Source of the DNA: a virus
IMG/VR virus record: IMGVR_UViG_3300034190_003093
Coordinates: 1-64,000 of that record
Strand: one strand, 5' to 3'
DNA length: 64,000 nucleotides
In this document: positions 23,574 to 31,390 of the stretch, piece by piece
Position numbering within the stretch: position 1 is the stretch's first letter
Layout of the letters: each line of letters begins with the position of its first letter
Notes under the pieces: generated by a model
The model's database searches: none
Seen by the model: the letters and a program-made list of their open reading frames with translations, nothing else
What the model was told of the DNA's origin: nothing
Position numbers and translations under genes: made by a program

Positions 23574-23603
23574 AAAAAAGCTGCCCTAGGGTGGCTTTTT
23601 TTT
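23574..23603 (+). terminator. Intrinsic terminator
   Basis: AGCTGCCC-TA-GGGTGGCT stem (two G-U pairs) flanked by A-run and followed by eight T. Classic rho-independent terminator after the wHTH gene. Confidence 0.85.
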
Positions 23604-23624
23604 ACGATTAATGCAAAATACAGG

Positions 23625-23653
23625 TTGACCTTTTTATTGTTTTAGGCTATACT
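23625..23653 (+). promoter_or_regulatory. Early promoter, TTGACC type
   Basis: TTGACC at 23625-23630, 17-base spacer, TATACT at 23648-23653, then ATGTAACAG and AGGAGAAA before the gene, nearly the same cassette as at 24352. Confidence 0.75.
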
Positions 23654-23677
23654 ATATGTAACAGCTAGGAGAAAAAC

Positions 23678-23860
23678 ATGCTTATCGTAAATGACATCCA
23701 AGACACAATTACAATGAAAAACAAACTGTCTGGGTTGCTTCGTCGCTCCAACACATTTGATATGTCCAAGTCAGACATCCAAGTTGAACTTGATATGATC
23801 ATCGAAGATCTTATTAAAAATGAAGCCCGCATCGAAAGCAACATGCAGGAGACAGTGTAA
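23678..23860 (+). CDS. Hypothetical helical protein (60 aa)
   Basis: AGGAG upstream. Charged helical protein (DIQVELDMIIEDLIKNEARI). Next gene starts in TAATG overlap. Unknown. Confidence 0.55.
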   Translation: MLIVNDIQDTITMKNKLSGLLRRSNTFDMSKSDIQVELDMIIEDLIKNEARIESNMQETV

Positions 23861-24039
23861 TGCAAACATTTACTTTTGAAGCGTATGGTAAAACTTTTAA
23901 AGTACAAGGCAAGACTGCACTGTCTGTAATGGAAGATGCAAATCGTGAATTACTATGGGGAAATAAGCAATACAAACAGGGCGCCTGGAGTGATGGCCCA
24001 ACGAAATTCTGCTGGATTGAAGGAAACTTTTTTGATTAA
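23860..24039 (+). CDS. Small hypothetical protein (59 aa)
   Basis: MQTFTFEAYGKTFKVQGKTA then a Trp-containing C-terminus (FCWIEGNFFD). Starts at the upstream stop (TAATG). Unknown; beta-rich start. Confidence 0.55.
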   Translation: MQTFTFEAYGKTFKVQGKTALSVMEDANRELLWGNKQYKQGAWSDGPTKFCWIEGNFFD

Positions 24040-24054
24040 TTGATACGATTTAGG

Positions 24055-24083
24055 TTGACCTTTTTATCAAGATCGGCTATACT
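24055..24083 (+). promoter_or_regulatory. Early promoter, TTGACC type
   Basis: TTGACC at 24055-24060, 17-base spacer, TATACT at 24078-24083. Confidence 0.75.
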
Positions 24084-24130
24084 GTATATACTAGAACGGC
24101 AATCCACTGCCTTATCATCGGAGAAATATA

Positions 24131-24328
24131 ATGCACGATACAACAGATAACACTATTGGTCTTGTAATGATCACAATCATAAGCATAGTACTGGGATACT
24201 ATGCTGTTCAAACAATACAACACGATACTATGTTTGGTTCAACTGGTTCGGCGGCACACACTGTAACACAACAAGTTAATGAGCTGACAAAAGCAAAAAT
24301 ATACATTGCTACGTTAGGACTAAATTAA
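24131..24328 (+). CDS. Single-helix membrane protein (65 aa)
   Basis: One membrane helix (IGLVMITIISIVLGYYAV) after a short acidic N-terminus, then a soluble tail. CGGAGAAA upstream. Unknown. Confidence 0.55.
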   Translation: MHDTTDNTIGLVMITIISIVLGYYAVQTIQHDTMFGSTGSAAHTVTQQVNELTKAKIYIATLGLN

Positions 24329-24351
24329 TTCTCAAATATGCAAAATAAAGG

Positions 24352-24380
24352 TTGACCTTTTATTACATTTCGGTTATACT
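24352..24380 (+). promoter_or_regulatory. Early promoter, TTGACC type
   Basis: TTGACC at 24352-24357, 17-base spacer ending CGGT, TATACT at 24375-24380, then the GTAACAG.TAGGAGAAA leader shared with 23625. Confidence 0.75.
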
Positions 24381-24405
24381 GTATGTAACAGTTAGGAGAA
24401 ATACC

Positions 24406-24765
24406 ATGCAAATTCTTGTACAACACGCAAAAACAGATCGTAACACAGGTAATGTAGAAGGCTTCCGTGATGTAGCAATAGTTAGTGTTCCGGAAGAAAT
24501 TTCGGCATTTGGTACTACAACTGATTGCCTTGAGTATGCTTATCGTTGGACAAACAATGTATTGGGCTCCTGGAGTATTAAACAAAAAACTTTCGAAGAC
24601 GGTCTGGAAAACGGTGACTACAACGAAGACGTTACTGTGCTTTACACACGCCCAGATGGAATGGGTCAACGTTCAAGCATGATGGGTGACCGCTTTGTTG
24701 TAGACGGTGTTGTTTACAAATGTGCAGTGTTTGGCTTTAAAGTCGTGGAGCGTGAAAATGCCTAA
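24406..24765 (+). CDS. Hypothetical protein (119 aa)
   Basis: ATG at 24406 has AGGAG 8 bases upstream; a longer frame from 24352 overlaps the promoter. Soluble alpha/beta protein with DCLEYAYRWTNN and a C-terminal VDGVVYKCAVFGFK. First gene of a run to 26402. Unknown. Confidence 0.6.
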   Translation: MQILVQHAKTDRNTGNVEGFRDVAIVSVPEEISAFGTTTDCLEYAYRWTNNVLGSWSIKQKTFEDGLENGDYNEDVTVLYTRPDGMGQRSSMMGDRFVVDGVVYKCAVFGFKVVERENA

Positions 24766-25417
24766 AACAGATCCAGTGGCGTATTCAGCAGCTGACATAT
24801 GGGGCGCCGCAGTGCATGCAACCAATGTTAATGGCGGCTATATTAAAATGCCACAATATGCAATTGACGAAAATGATACGCATATTGTGGTTAAAATACC
24901 CAATCGAGATGTTGCAAAACAAGCTCTTGCTGATGGTGTTGTTACTGAGCAAGATCGCCAAACAGGCAAAGAAGCACAACAATACTTGTCCAGTCGCTTG
25001 GCAATGAAAGCATTGTCTGGTCGATTGTCAGACTTTGAAAGTGTGCTGGCTAGTACAATATCTTTGGAAGAGTTTATTGTGCCACAGGACAGAAGTAAAA
25101 TTGGTGTTGTTAACAGCCAAATTGCAAGTTATCAACGCCAAGTTCAAGAAGAGTCATTAACACAACATTCTGTGTGGGGCTATGTTAGCGAAGTTGGCAT
25201 GCGTGTTGACACACAAGTCACAGTAGCATCCTGCTACTATATCCAACAGTATGAAAAGTTTCGGTATGTTGCTATTACAAAAGAAGGACACAAAACCAGC
25301 TTTTATAACAGCAAAGAATACACACCGGGTACTACAGTGGAAATCCGCGGCACTGTTAAAAAACATGCGGAAAACGTAACTATTTTAAATAGAGTAAAGA
25401 TCAAGGAAACAATGTAA
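24758..25417 (+). CDS. Hypothetical protein with C-terminal OB-like domain (219 aa)
   Basis: ATG 24758 overlaps the upstream stop by 8 bases. N-terminal half helical. Residues about 140-219 (VWGYVSEVGMRVDTQVTV ... TTVEIRGTVKKHAENVTILN) have the strand pattern of an OB fold, suggesting nucleic-acid binding. The family is not certain. Confidence 0.55.
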   Translation: MPKTDPVAYSAADIWGAAVHATNVNGGYIKMPQYAIDENDTHIVVKIPNRDVAKQALADGVVTEQDRQTGKEAQQYLSSRLAMKALSGRLSDFESVLASTISLEEFIVPQDRSKIGVVNSQIASYQRQVQEESLTQHSVWGYVSEVGMRVDTQVTVASCYYIQQYEKFRYVAITKEGHKTSFYNSKEYTPGTTVEIRGTVKKHAENVTILNRVKIKETM

Positions 25418-25794
25418 TGGAAAAAACATTCACAGTTGCTGGTACAGCAACACAGCACGGTATTACTAAAGTTCGCTTTGCCAATGATTTTGTAAGCCGA
25501 TATAAAATTCTTCTAAAAAACGGCTGTGATCCAATTAATTTGATTGAGCTGCCAGAGCCAATGACTAAACTTGAAGCACTAAAGCATTTGGAAAGCCTCG
25601 ACTGGCCTGGTGATGACGGCTATGCTGTTACCAGCAAGCTTTATGAAATTATGAAGGAAGCCAAAAAAGGCGAATTCAAAAAAGAGTTTTCACTAAGTGA
25701 AATTCGTTCACGTAAAGTAGATGTATCTCCTATTGAGATTTTGCAACAAACTGGATTCATGGACGTTGATGTTTCGGAGCTTGAATTGGAATGA
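25417..25794 (+). CDS. Hypothetical protein (125 aa)
   Basis: Starts in TAATG overlap, ends in ATGA overlap with the methyltransferase. Soluble, acidic C-terminus (VDVSELELE). Unknown. Confidence 0.55.
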   Translation: MEKTFTVAGTATQHGITKVRFANDFVSRYKILLKNGCDPINLIELPEPMTKLEALKHLESLDWPGDDGYAVTSKLYEIMKEAKKGEFKKEFSLSEIRSRKVDVSPIEILQQTGFMDVDVSELELE

Positions 25795-26402
25795 CAACAC
25801 TGTCTGAACTCGACAAAAGAATGTTTGAGTATATCAATCATCTACACTTTGAAGATATAGATCCTGCAAACTTACCGTGGGAAGAATATATCCAACGACC
25901 GGTGTACACACCTTGGGAATTTCCTCAAGAACTAGAATTGATGTTCAAAACTATTTTTGTTGATAACAAAGACATTATTAATAATAAAAAAGTCCTAGAC
26001 ATTGGCTGCGAATACGGCACTAAAATACCTTGGTTTGCTAAACTGCAACCAAGCGAGTTGATATGTATAGATCCAGACAAATCACACTTTACTATTGCAA
26101 ATTATGTTAGTGACCTAATTGGCAGAACAACAACAACCAAAACTCATTGTGCAACCTCTAGAGCAGAAGATTTTGATCTAACTGCTGAAACAATATTTTT
26201 GTTAAGTGTGAATCATTATGTGGACGATCAATTTGAAATATACAAAAATCTTAACTGTACTCACTTGGTGATAGACACACACACCGACCATGAGATCTCA
26301 CTAGCAGATATTAACAATTTCTTAGGAAAAGAATATACCATCGAAAGTGAAGTATATATCAGAACAAACAGAGCTGTAGTAAGGTACAAAAAAAATGAAT
26401 AA
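25791..26402 (+). CDS. Class I SAM-dependent methyltransferase-like protein
   Basis: 203 aa. Motif I VLDIGCEYGTK (about 69-79), motif II LICIDPDKSH, then a post-II region FLLSVNHYVD. N-terminal 55 residues are acidic and aromatic. A second methyltransferase besides 20659; overall similarity between them is low outside motif I. Target unknown. Confidence 0.68.
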   Translation: MTTLSELDKRMFEYINHLHFEDIDPANLPWEEYIQRPVYTPWEFPQELELMFKTIFVDNKDIINNKKVLDIGCEYGTKIPWFAKLQPSELICIDPDKSHFTIANYVSDLIGRTTTTKTHCATSRAEDFDLTAETIFLLSVNHYVDDQFEIYKNLNCTHLVIDTHTDHEISLADINNFLGKEYTIESEVYIRTNRAVVRYKKNE

Positions 26403-26425
26403 CTTCGTACTAGGACAATCTGTGG

Positions 26426-26432
26426 CTAAATA
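26426..26432 (+). promoter_or_regulatory. Possible late promoter (CTAAATA)
   Basis: CTAAATA eight bases before the ATG at 26441. If used, the leader would be about three bases. Confidence 0.4.
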
Positions 26433-26440
26433 TCACTGTA

Positions 26441-26710
26441 ATGTTTAAAAGCTACGATAAACTCGAAGAGATATTTGGCAAAGATGACGCAGTTGCTGGA
26501 ATGGTACTGTCGTTGTGTGCAGCAATGTTTGACAACGGTGTGAAACTAGTACACATTGGTGGGCTCATGAGAATGCTGGGAGTACCCAATGATGTGGCTT
26601 GCGAACATGACGAAGAAGCAATAGAGTTACCAGATAACTTTTACGAACAATTAGAAGAAATGGAAACAGAGTTAGAAAGCTTTGTGCCTGCTTCAGCTAC
26701 CGTACATTAA
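26441..26710 (+). CDS. Hypothetical acidic protein (89 aa)
   Basis: Soluble, helical (AVAGMVLSLCAAMFDNG then GGLMRMLGVP), with an acidic C-terminus. No ribosome-binding site, in line with the adjacent CTAAATA. Unknown. Confidence 0.55.
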   Translation: MFKSYDKLEEIFGKDDAVAGMVLSLCAAMFDNGVKLVHIGGLMRMLGVPNDVACEHDEEAIELPDNFYEQLEEMETELESFVPASATVH

Positions 26711-26726
26711 TTAGGAGATAAAATTT

Positions 26727-26903
26727 ATGTCAGCCCATGATACACTTGTTGAACAATTTGAAACATACTTGTTAGAACATGCTAAATTTGAAGAAAAGGG
26801 TGTAAAAGCCTCTGCAACACGAGCTCGTGCTGCACTACAAGCAATTGGTGGAGCAGTCAAAGAGCGCCGCAAAGAAATCATTGAAAAGAAAAATTCACTT
26901 TAA
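26727..26903 (+). CDS. Small histone-like helical protein (58 aa)
   Basis: TTAGGAGA upstream. MSAHDTLVEQFETYLLEHAK then K.SATRARAALQAIGGAVKE with a basic end. Similar small Ala/Arg/Lys helical proteins are common in marine T4-like phages and may bind DNA. Family name not certain. Confidence 0.6.
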   Translation: MSAHDTLVEQFETYLLEHAKFEEKGVKASATRARAALQAIGGAVKERRKEIIEKKNSL

Positions 26904-26904
26904 T

Positions 26905-27084
26905 ATGCCAACTGTTGAACTTTCTGTTATCGCCGACCCCAACAACCCAGATGAGTTGTTACTGCAATTGCCTGATTCACTACTCGAATCACAAGATTGG
27001 AAGGTCGGCGATACACTACAATGGAACGAAACAGTCAACGGTGCCTGGACACTAACAAAAAATGATGAATCAAACAGGGATTGA
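26905..27084 (+). CDS. AbrB/MazE-like small protein (59 aa)
   Basis: ATG at 26905 follows the upstream stop; the longer frame from 26827 lies inside that gene. MPTVELSVI then LLLQLPDSLLESQDWKVGD and GAWTLTK resembles the swapped-hairpin fold of AbrB/MazE proteins. No toxin partner is evident. Confidence 0.5.
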   Translation: MPTVELSVIADPNNPDELLLQLPDSLLESQDWKVGDTLQWNETVNGAWTLTKNDESNRD

Positions 27085-27304
27085 CGGTAGACTTTCACTA
27101 ACCGGCGATCATGCAGACATCGAAATTAATGGCGTTAGCCTCAGCGACACACTCGCTGCTATCAACGAAAAACTAGCTATACTTGTGCCCAATCCAGCAT
27201 TGGAACAAGAAAGTGCGGAACTGGCTGCTATTCGGCGTGAGTACATAAAGCTGGAAAAGCAGTTAATCGAAAAAAAACTAGCCTGGGAATTACTAAACAA
27301 ATGA
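27062..27304 (+). CDS. Coiled-coil hypothetical protein (80 aa)
   Basis: Start at 27062 or 27065 (adjacent ATGs). Beta-rich start ([20 protein letters not shown]) then a coiled coil ([20 protein letters not shown]). Resembles a short phage coiled-coil protein. Ends in ATGA overlap with the ferredoxin. Confidence 0.55.
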   Translation: MMNQTGIDGRLSLTGDHADIEINGVSLSDTLAAINEKLAILVPNPALEQESAELAAIRREYIKLEKQLIEKKLAWELLNK

Positions 27305-27621
27305 CATATGTTGTAGAAGAAGAATGTATCAAATGCAAACACCAAGATTGTGTAGCAGTATGCCCAGTAGACTGTTTTTACGAAGGCGAAAACATGCTGG
27401 TAATTAATCCTGATGAGTGCATTGATTGTGCAGTGTGCGTACCTGAGTGCCCAGTTGATGCGATTGTAGCCGACGACGAAAGCACACCATTCTGGATCAA
27501 TTTAAATGCCGAACTTGCAGAAGCATGGAAAGACAATCAGATTACCGAAGTTGGAGAATCGCCAGCAGACGCTGCTGAATGGAAAGGCGTTCCAAATAAG
27601 ATTGAGCTACTAATACGATGA
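27301..27621 (+). CDS. fdxA: FdxA-type ferredoxin
   Basis: 106 aa, close to the bacterial FdxA length. Cysteines C9, C17, C21, C25 and C40, C43, C46, C50 match the [3Fe-4S][4Fe-4S] pattern ([18 protein letters not shown] and [16 protein letters not shown]), with the long C-terminal extension typical of alphaproteobacterial FdxA. A low-potential electron carrier; its redox partner in the phage is unknown. Overlaps both neighbours. Confidence 0.92.
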   Translation: MTYVVEEECIKCKHQDCVAVCPVDCFYEGENMLVINPDECIDCAVCVPECPVDAIVADDESTPFWINLNAELAEAWKDNQITEVGESPADAAEWKGVPNKIELLIR

Positions 27622-27779
27622 TACGCTGGTATGATTATGCTATAGCATTTGCGTTTGCAGATTTGATATGGACTGTGCTGTTTCTGCCTTATGTTGGATT
27701 CATAGTTGCATATGCTGCATACGAATATGGATGGAGTGCGTATTGTAACTATAGATTAAACCAAGAATATAGAGTATAA
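27618..27779 (+). CDS. Small membrane protein (53 aa)
   Basis: ATG overlaps the ferredoxin stop (ATGA). One or two hydrophobic segments ([20 protein letters not shown]), Tyr-rich end. Possibly anchors or partners the ferredoxin, by context only. Confidence 0.5.
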   Translation: MIRWYDYAIAFAFADLIWTVLFLPYVGFIVAYAAYEYGWSAYCNYRLNQEYRV

Positions 27780-27838
27780 AGTTGAAAATGCAAGAACGTT
27801 ATCATGAATATATGTTACGAAGAATTAAGGAATATAGA

Positions 27839-28195
27839 ATGACAAACCCATTCAAAGACATTGATGAATTTGGTACAGCGTGTGATCAAGAACCTAGTGA
27901 AGAAAACTACAAAATGTATCTTAGTCTCATTGACGAAGAATATGATGAACTGTTAGATGCTGTAGTAGCACAAGACAAAGTAGAACAACTCGATGCACTA
28001 GTAGACATTCTGGTTGTTACTATGGGTGCTATTCGTGCCGCAGGCTGGGATGGCGAAGCGGCTTGGAAAGAAGTAATGGACACAAACTTTGCTAAGATTG
28101 ATCCAGTCACAGGCAAAGTACGCAAACGTGAAGACGGCAAAGTATTAAAACCAGAAGGATGGAAGGCTCCAGAACTTGCACAGTTTGTAAAATAA
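27839..28195 (+). CDS. mazG: MazG-like nucleotide pyrophosphohydrolase
   Basis: 118 aa from ATG 27839, chosen because AAGGA lies 8 bases upstream and homologs begin MTNPF; an in-frame TTG at 27782 is the alternative. The four-helix MazG motif is visible: SLIDEEYDELLDAV then DALVDILVVTMGAI. MazG removes pyrophosphate from (d)NTPs and has been linked to ppGpp control in marine phages. Last gene before the promoter/terminator at 28208. Confidence 0.85.
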   Translation: MTNPFKDIDEFGTACDQEPSEENYKMYLSLIDEEYDELLDAVVAQDKVEQLDALVDILVVTMGAIRAAGWDGEAAWKEVMDTNFAKIDPVTGKVRKREDGKVLKPEGWKAPELAQFVK

Positions 28196-28207
28196 TATAA
28201 AAAATAC

Positions 28208-28263
28208 TTGACATTCATTGAAACTCCTGCTATACTTGTTTTAAGTTAACCAAGCAGGAGTTT
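28208..28263 (+). promoter_or_regulatory. Early promoter nested in a terminator-like hairpin (copy 1)
   Basis: TTGACA 28208-28213, 17-base spacer, TATACT 28231-28236. AAACTCCTGCT (28221-28231) pairs perfectly with AGCAGGAGTTT (28253-28263), then a T-run and ATG at 28268. The right arm contains the GGAG ribosome-binding site. Upstream transcripts would form the 11-bp hairpin; transcripts started here lack the left arm. Confidence 0.75.
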
Positions 28264-28267
28264 TTTA

Positions 28268-28651
28268 ATGACTATGCAACTTGTTGGTCCTTATATGACC
28301 ACAACAAACTACAAGAAGCGTAAAGCTAAAAAGAAAACACAAAAGTTGCTTCAGGCAGAAGCTGAGCACGAAAAGTTTATGCGTAAGATGGGGGTAAGCC
28401 AAGAACAACTTGAGGGAAAGCTGTATGACAAGTATGGCAAACGCAAGAGTGTTAATGAGCGGCCAGACTACGATACCGGCCCACGTATGACAAGTGATAA
28501 AATTGCAGGGCATGGCGTGCGCAAAGAAAGTCACACATACAGCGGCGAGCGCCAACTGTTAGGTATTGCAACTATGCACAAAAGTAATATGGTACCTATT
28601 TTTGCTGATAAAAAAGAAGATGCTAAAGATATTGCAAGTATGAGGAGATAA
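28268..28651 (+). CDS. Lys-rich hypothetical protein (127 aa)
   Basis: GGAG site in the hairpin arm. Basic N-terminal half (KKRKAKKKTQKLLQ) followed by a hydrophilic tail. Probably binds nucleic acid; unknown family. Confidence 0.6.
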   Translation: MTMQLVGPYMTTTNYKKRKAKKKTQKLLQAEAEHEKFMRKMGVSQEQLEGKLYDKYGKRKSVNERPDYDTGPRMTSDKIAGHGVRKESHTYSGERQLLGIATMHKSNMVPIFADKKEDAKDIASMRR

Positions 28652-28654
28652 AAT

Positions 28655-28933
28655 ATGACCAAGTATTTAGAACAAACTGTACAAGACAGCGTAAAAGCTC
28701 AACTAGTTGATGGAATTGTAGAAATCAACTTTCTTAAATCAGATGGCACAACTCGCAAGATGAATGCAACATTAAATGAAAACGTTGTTCCTAAAGCAAA
28801 CAAAGAAGATCCACTTAGTACCAAGGCAGTGCGCAAAGTCAATCCAGAAGTTTGCGTAATATGGGATGTTGACGCTGCGGGTTGGAGAAGCTTTCGATGG
28901 GACCGGCTGCAAGAGATATCAACAACCACATGA
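28655..28933 (+). CDS. DUF2693-like small protein (92 aa)
   Basis: C-terminal CVIWDVDAAGWRSFRWDRL matches my memory of the SH3-like DUF2693 phage family. AGGAG upstream. The next gene starts in an ATGA overlap. Function unknown. Confidence 0.6.
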   Translation: MTKYLEQTVQDSVKAQLVDGIVEINFLKSDGTTRKMNATLNENVVPKANKEDPLSTKAVRKVNPEVCVIWDVDAAGWRSFRWDRLQEISTTT

Positions 28934-29142
28934 ATACCACAACCAACATGTATATCGTGCATACATATAACAAAATTAAACAAGGTTGCAATCGGTTTCA
29001 CGGCGTGTACAGTAGTAAAGAACTTGCCGACATAGCAGGTAAAGAATACTGCAAAACATGGGGAGAAGAAACTTTACACCACATAGTTACTATTGCTGCA
29101 CTAGATGATATTATTAATAGTGTGCAGAAACAATCAGAGTAA
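28930..29142 (+). CDS. Hypothetical protein (70 aa)
   Basis: ATG 28930 overlaps the upstream stop; the longer frame from 28882 does not. Soluble, mixed (MYIVHTYNKIKQGCNRFHGV). Unknown. Confidence 0.5.
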   Translation: MNTTTNMYIVHTYNKIKQGCNRFHGVYSSKELADIAGKEYCKTWGEETLHHIVTIAALDDIINSVQKQSE

Positions 29143-29145
29143 ATA
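29139..29145 (+). promoter_or_regulatory. Late promoter with leaderless start (GTAAATA-N5-ATG)
   Basis: GTAAATA followed by CTGCT and ATG at 29151. In T4 the core spans -13 to -6, so ATG is at +1. No ribosome-binding site is present. Confidence 0.6.
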
Positions 29146-29150
29146 CTGCT

Positions 29151-29861
29151 ATGCAACAAATTACAAACATGAAAAAAATAGTAGGATTCGGCGATAGCTT
29201 TGTGTATGGTTCTGAATTACAGCGTGAAGGTCATAGCTGGGTTTCACAATGTGCAGAAAAACTCGAAGTAGGTTACGAAACAACCAGTGTACCTGGCTGC
29301 GGCAACGAAAACATTTCGATGCAAATATTAACATATTTTGCAAATAACCCAAAAAAGAACACTCTGGCAGTTATTAACTGGACGTGGGGAGCTCGATGGG
29401 ATTTTTATGTTCCAGGGAAAGAACAATGGACCACATTAGGTTTATCGTGTGTGCCTAGTAAACTAGCACCATTAGTAGGACTCGAAGAAGCAACAAAGAT
29501 ACTCGAGTTTTACAACAAGTATCCAGGACATAGCACACTATGGGACAAGTTTAGATCACTGCAAACTATTCATTCAACTCAACAATTTCTAAAATTACAC
29601 AACATACCTAGTGTGCAAACATACATGGACTCTGAAATTTGGGATACAAAATGGCATGCACCGGACTATATTCGTACACTGCAAGACCTTACCAAAGAAC
29701 CATTACAAACATTTGAAGGTGAAAGTTTCTTAGATTGGAGTTACACCAATAAATTTGAAGTTACCCAACCATGGTTACATCCTCTTGAAGATGCTCATAA
29801 TGCTGCATGCGACTTATGGATTGATGTTTATAGACAGGCTCTAGCAAACATGCCTTCATAA
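29151..29861 (+). CDS. SGNH/GDSL-like hydrolase (paralog 2)
   Basis: 236 aa from ATG 29151; ATG 29169 is an alternative. FGDSFVYGSELQREGHSW is block I, then VPGCGNENIS (GxxN) and a late HPLEDAHNAACDLW. Same family as 14371 and 52267; closest to 52267, with shared HSTQQ/HSTIQ and HPLEDAH blocks. An esterase with unknown substrate. Confidence 0.72.
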   Translation: MQQITNMKKIVGFGDSFVYGSELQREGHSWVSQCAEKLEVGYETTSVPGCGNENISMQILTYFANNPKKNTLAVINWTWGARWDFYVPGKEQWTTLGLSCVPSKLAPLVGLEEATKILEFYNKYPGHSTLWDKFRSLQTIHSTQQFLKLHNIPSVQTYMDSEIWDTKWHAPDYIRTLQDLTKEPLQTFEGESFLDWSYTNKFEVTQPWLHPLEDAHNAACDLWIDVYRQALANMPS

Positions 29862-29871
29862 CACAATATCA

Positions 29872-29878
29872 ATAAATA
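29872..29878 (+). promoter_or_regulatory. Late promoter with leaderless start (ATAAATA-N5-ATG)
   Basis: ATAAATA then TGTAC then ATG at 29884, which decides the start over the ATG at 29878 that overlaps the promoter core. Confidence 0.6.
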
Positions 29879-29883
29879 TGTAC

Positions 29884-30441
29884 ATGCAACAAGAAATTAG
29901 AAAATACATTCAACTAACCGAAGACAAACAAGAAGAGAAATTAGCAGCCGATGCACTGCCGTACGACAGTGGTGCATTAGCTCCTGTGCTTTCTAAAGAA
30001 AATGTTGACTACCATTACAATGTGTTGACCAAAGGATATGTAAATCGTTACAACAACAACGAAGGCGATCCTAAATTTAATTACGGTGGAGCAAAACTTC
30101 ACAACTTATTTTGGCAACAGTTACAAGCACCCAAAGGCGCAAACAGACCTACCGGGACAATTAAAGAATTTATCGACGCACACCACGAAGACTACGACAA
30201 TTTTAAAAAAGAAATGTTGCGTGTTGCAATGACACTTCAAGGCAGCGGCTGGGTGTACCTTGCTAAGAATGGCAAGATTAAAACTACGCCTAACCAATCA
30301 TACAAAACAGATATACTATTACCAATCGACATGTGGGAGCATTCGTTTATGGATTATGTGCCTGCCAAAGACGCTAAGAAAAAGTATATAAACAATATGA
30401 TGAAGATCATCAATTGGAATGCAATCAACGGGAGATTATAA
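29884..30441 (+). CDS. Protein with T4-like capsid-targeting N-terminus (185 aa)
   Basis: The N-terminus MQQEIRKYIQLTE followed by D is a short amphipathic helix ending L-T-E, like T4 capsid-targeting sequences cleaved by the prohead protease. The body is soluble, helical and basic near the C-terminus. Late promoter immediately upstream. A capsid internal protein is the best guess; the fold is unknown. Confidence 0.55.
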   Translation: MQQEIRKYIQLTEDKQEEKLAADALPYDSGALAPVLSKENVDYHYNVLTKGYVNRYNNNEGDPKFNYGGAKLHNLFWQQLQAPKGANRPTGTIKEFIDAHHEDYDNFKKEMLRVAMTLQGSGWVYLAKNGKIKTTPNQSYKTDILLPIDMWEHSFMDYVPAKDAKKKYINNMMKIINWNAINGRL

Positions 30442-30608
30442 TGATTAGACGATGGATTAAAAGTAGAGTAGATGAGCGTACTTCTTGGGATGGTGCTGTA
30501 CTAATCGGAGTCGGCTTGGTCATTTTGATTGCAGGGCCATTTGCTAAATTAGCTGCATATGCTGCTATTGCATACGGTGCTTGGGCTATTTGGCAGAAAG
30601 AAGACTAA
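30441..30608 (+). CDS. Small membrane protein (55 aa)
   Basis: ATG 30441 overlaps the upstream stop. One or two membrane helices (AVLIGVGLVILIAGPFA and AAYAAIAYGAWAIW) with a basic N-terminus. Holin-like size but no lysis context. Confidence 0.55.
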   Translation: MIRRWIKSRVDERTSWDGAVLIGVGLVILIAGPFAKLAAYAAIAYGAWAIWQKED

Positions 30609-30609
30609 T

Positions 30610-31068
30610 ATGAAAAAAGTATTAATAGCAGCAACTATTAGTTTACTATTAAGCGGGTGTTTGAGTGCTAAACCTAAATGGACAGATCCAATTACTACAA
30701 TTAACAGCAAAGTGCCTCCGGGTGAACTATTACCTTTACAAGATACTGTAACAATGCTTGAAACAAAAACAAGCGACGGCAATAGATTACATGTTATAAA
30801 AGGCACACGCAAAGCAGGAACAAGAGTTGGTATCCATGTACACAAGTATGGAGGTCATACTTGTGTTCTTAGCGGAATCATGACTGATTTTGTAGAAGGT
30901 AGTGAACCATCGCATTACCCAGCAGGTACTTGTTATTATATGCCAGCAGATACACCAATGGCAGCGGCAAACTTAGGCGAAGAAGATGCTGTATTAATCG
31001 ATACATTCATCCTACCATACGGGGAAGATGAAATTACTATTTTAGAACCAAATTGGGAGTTTAAATAA
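30610..31068 (+). CDS. Predicted cupin lipoprotein (152 aa)
   Basis: ATG 30610; signal peptide with lipobox LLSGC. Cupin core is visible: RVGIHVHKYGGHTCVLSG (motif 1 with three His) and HYPAGTCYYMPADTP...AANLG (motif 2). An envelope-anchored metal-binding cupin. Substrate unknown. Confidence 0.72.
   Translation: MKKVLIAATISLLLSGCLSAKPKWTDPITTINSKVPPGELLPLQDTVTMLETKTSDGNRLHVIKGTRKAGTRVGIHVHKYGGHTCVLSGIMTDFVEGSEPSHYPAGTCYYMPADTPMAAANLGEEDAVLIDTFILPYGEDEITILEPNWEFK
31061..31067 (+). promoter_or_regulatory. Late promoter with leaderless start (TTAAATA-N5-ATG)
   Basis: TTAAATA, ACAAC, ATG at 31073. It overlaps the end of the cupin gene. Confidence 0.55.
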
Positions 31069-31072
31069 CAAC

Positions 31073-31357
31073 ATGGTGATAACTCTTACTGAATCCGCTA
31101 AACAATACATGAAAAAAGTTGGCAAACCAAATGTATCGCTGTCTGTGAAAGGTGGTGGGTGCAGTGGCTTTCAATACGAATGGGGTGTAACTAACAAGGA
31201 AGCAACAGTGGATCATCTATGGCTAGACCCAATGGCAGAAATGTTTGTGTTTGGTTGTACAGTAGATTATGTTGAAGAACTAGGTGGTAGTTATTTAAAA
31301 GTATCTAATCCAAATGCAACAGCCAGTTGCGGCTGCGGGGAAAGCTTTGCTGCTTGA
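31073..31357 (+). CDS. A-type Fe-S carrier (IscA/HesB family)
   Basis: 94 aa, slightly short for the family. Conserved Cys in KGGGCSGFQYEW (C30) and at the end SCGCGESF (C86, C88) form the Fe-S ligands. A-type carriers deliver clusters to apoproteins. With SufE and FdxA in this window it points to support of host Fe-S assembly. Known in cyanophages and other marine T4-like phages. Confidence 0.92.
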   Translation: MVITLTESAKQYMKKVGKPNVSLSVKGGGCSGFQYEWGVTNKEATVDHLWLDPMAEMFVFGCTVDYVEELGGSYLKVSNPNATASCGCGESFAA

Positions 31358-31360
31358 TCC

Positions 31361-31367
31361 ATAAATA
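31361..31367 (+). promoter_or_regulatory. Late promoter (ATAAATA)
   Basis: ATAAATACAC, with AAAGGA and ATG at 31391 downstream: a late promoter with an ordinary leader. Confidence 0.6.
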
Positions 31368-31390
31368 CACTAGTATTAAAGGATCGTTAG

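Noticed and set aside
26395-26448. 17-aa ORF after the methyltransferase
   Set aside because: No ribosome-binding site, contains the CTAAATA late-promoter core and overlaps the next ATG; too short to support.
26905-27084. Toxin-antitoxin locus from the MazE-like protein
   Set aside because: No toxin-like neighbour; the flanking small proteins are a histone-like helix and a coiled coil.
30441-30608. Second holin
   Set aside because: Size and hydrophobicity fit, but no lysis gene is adjacent and many small phage membrane proteins look alike.
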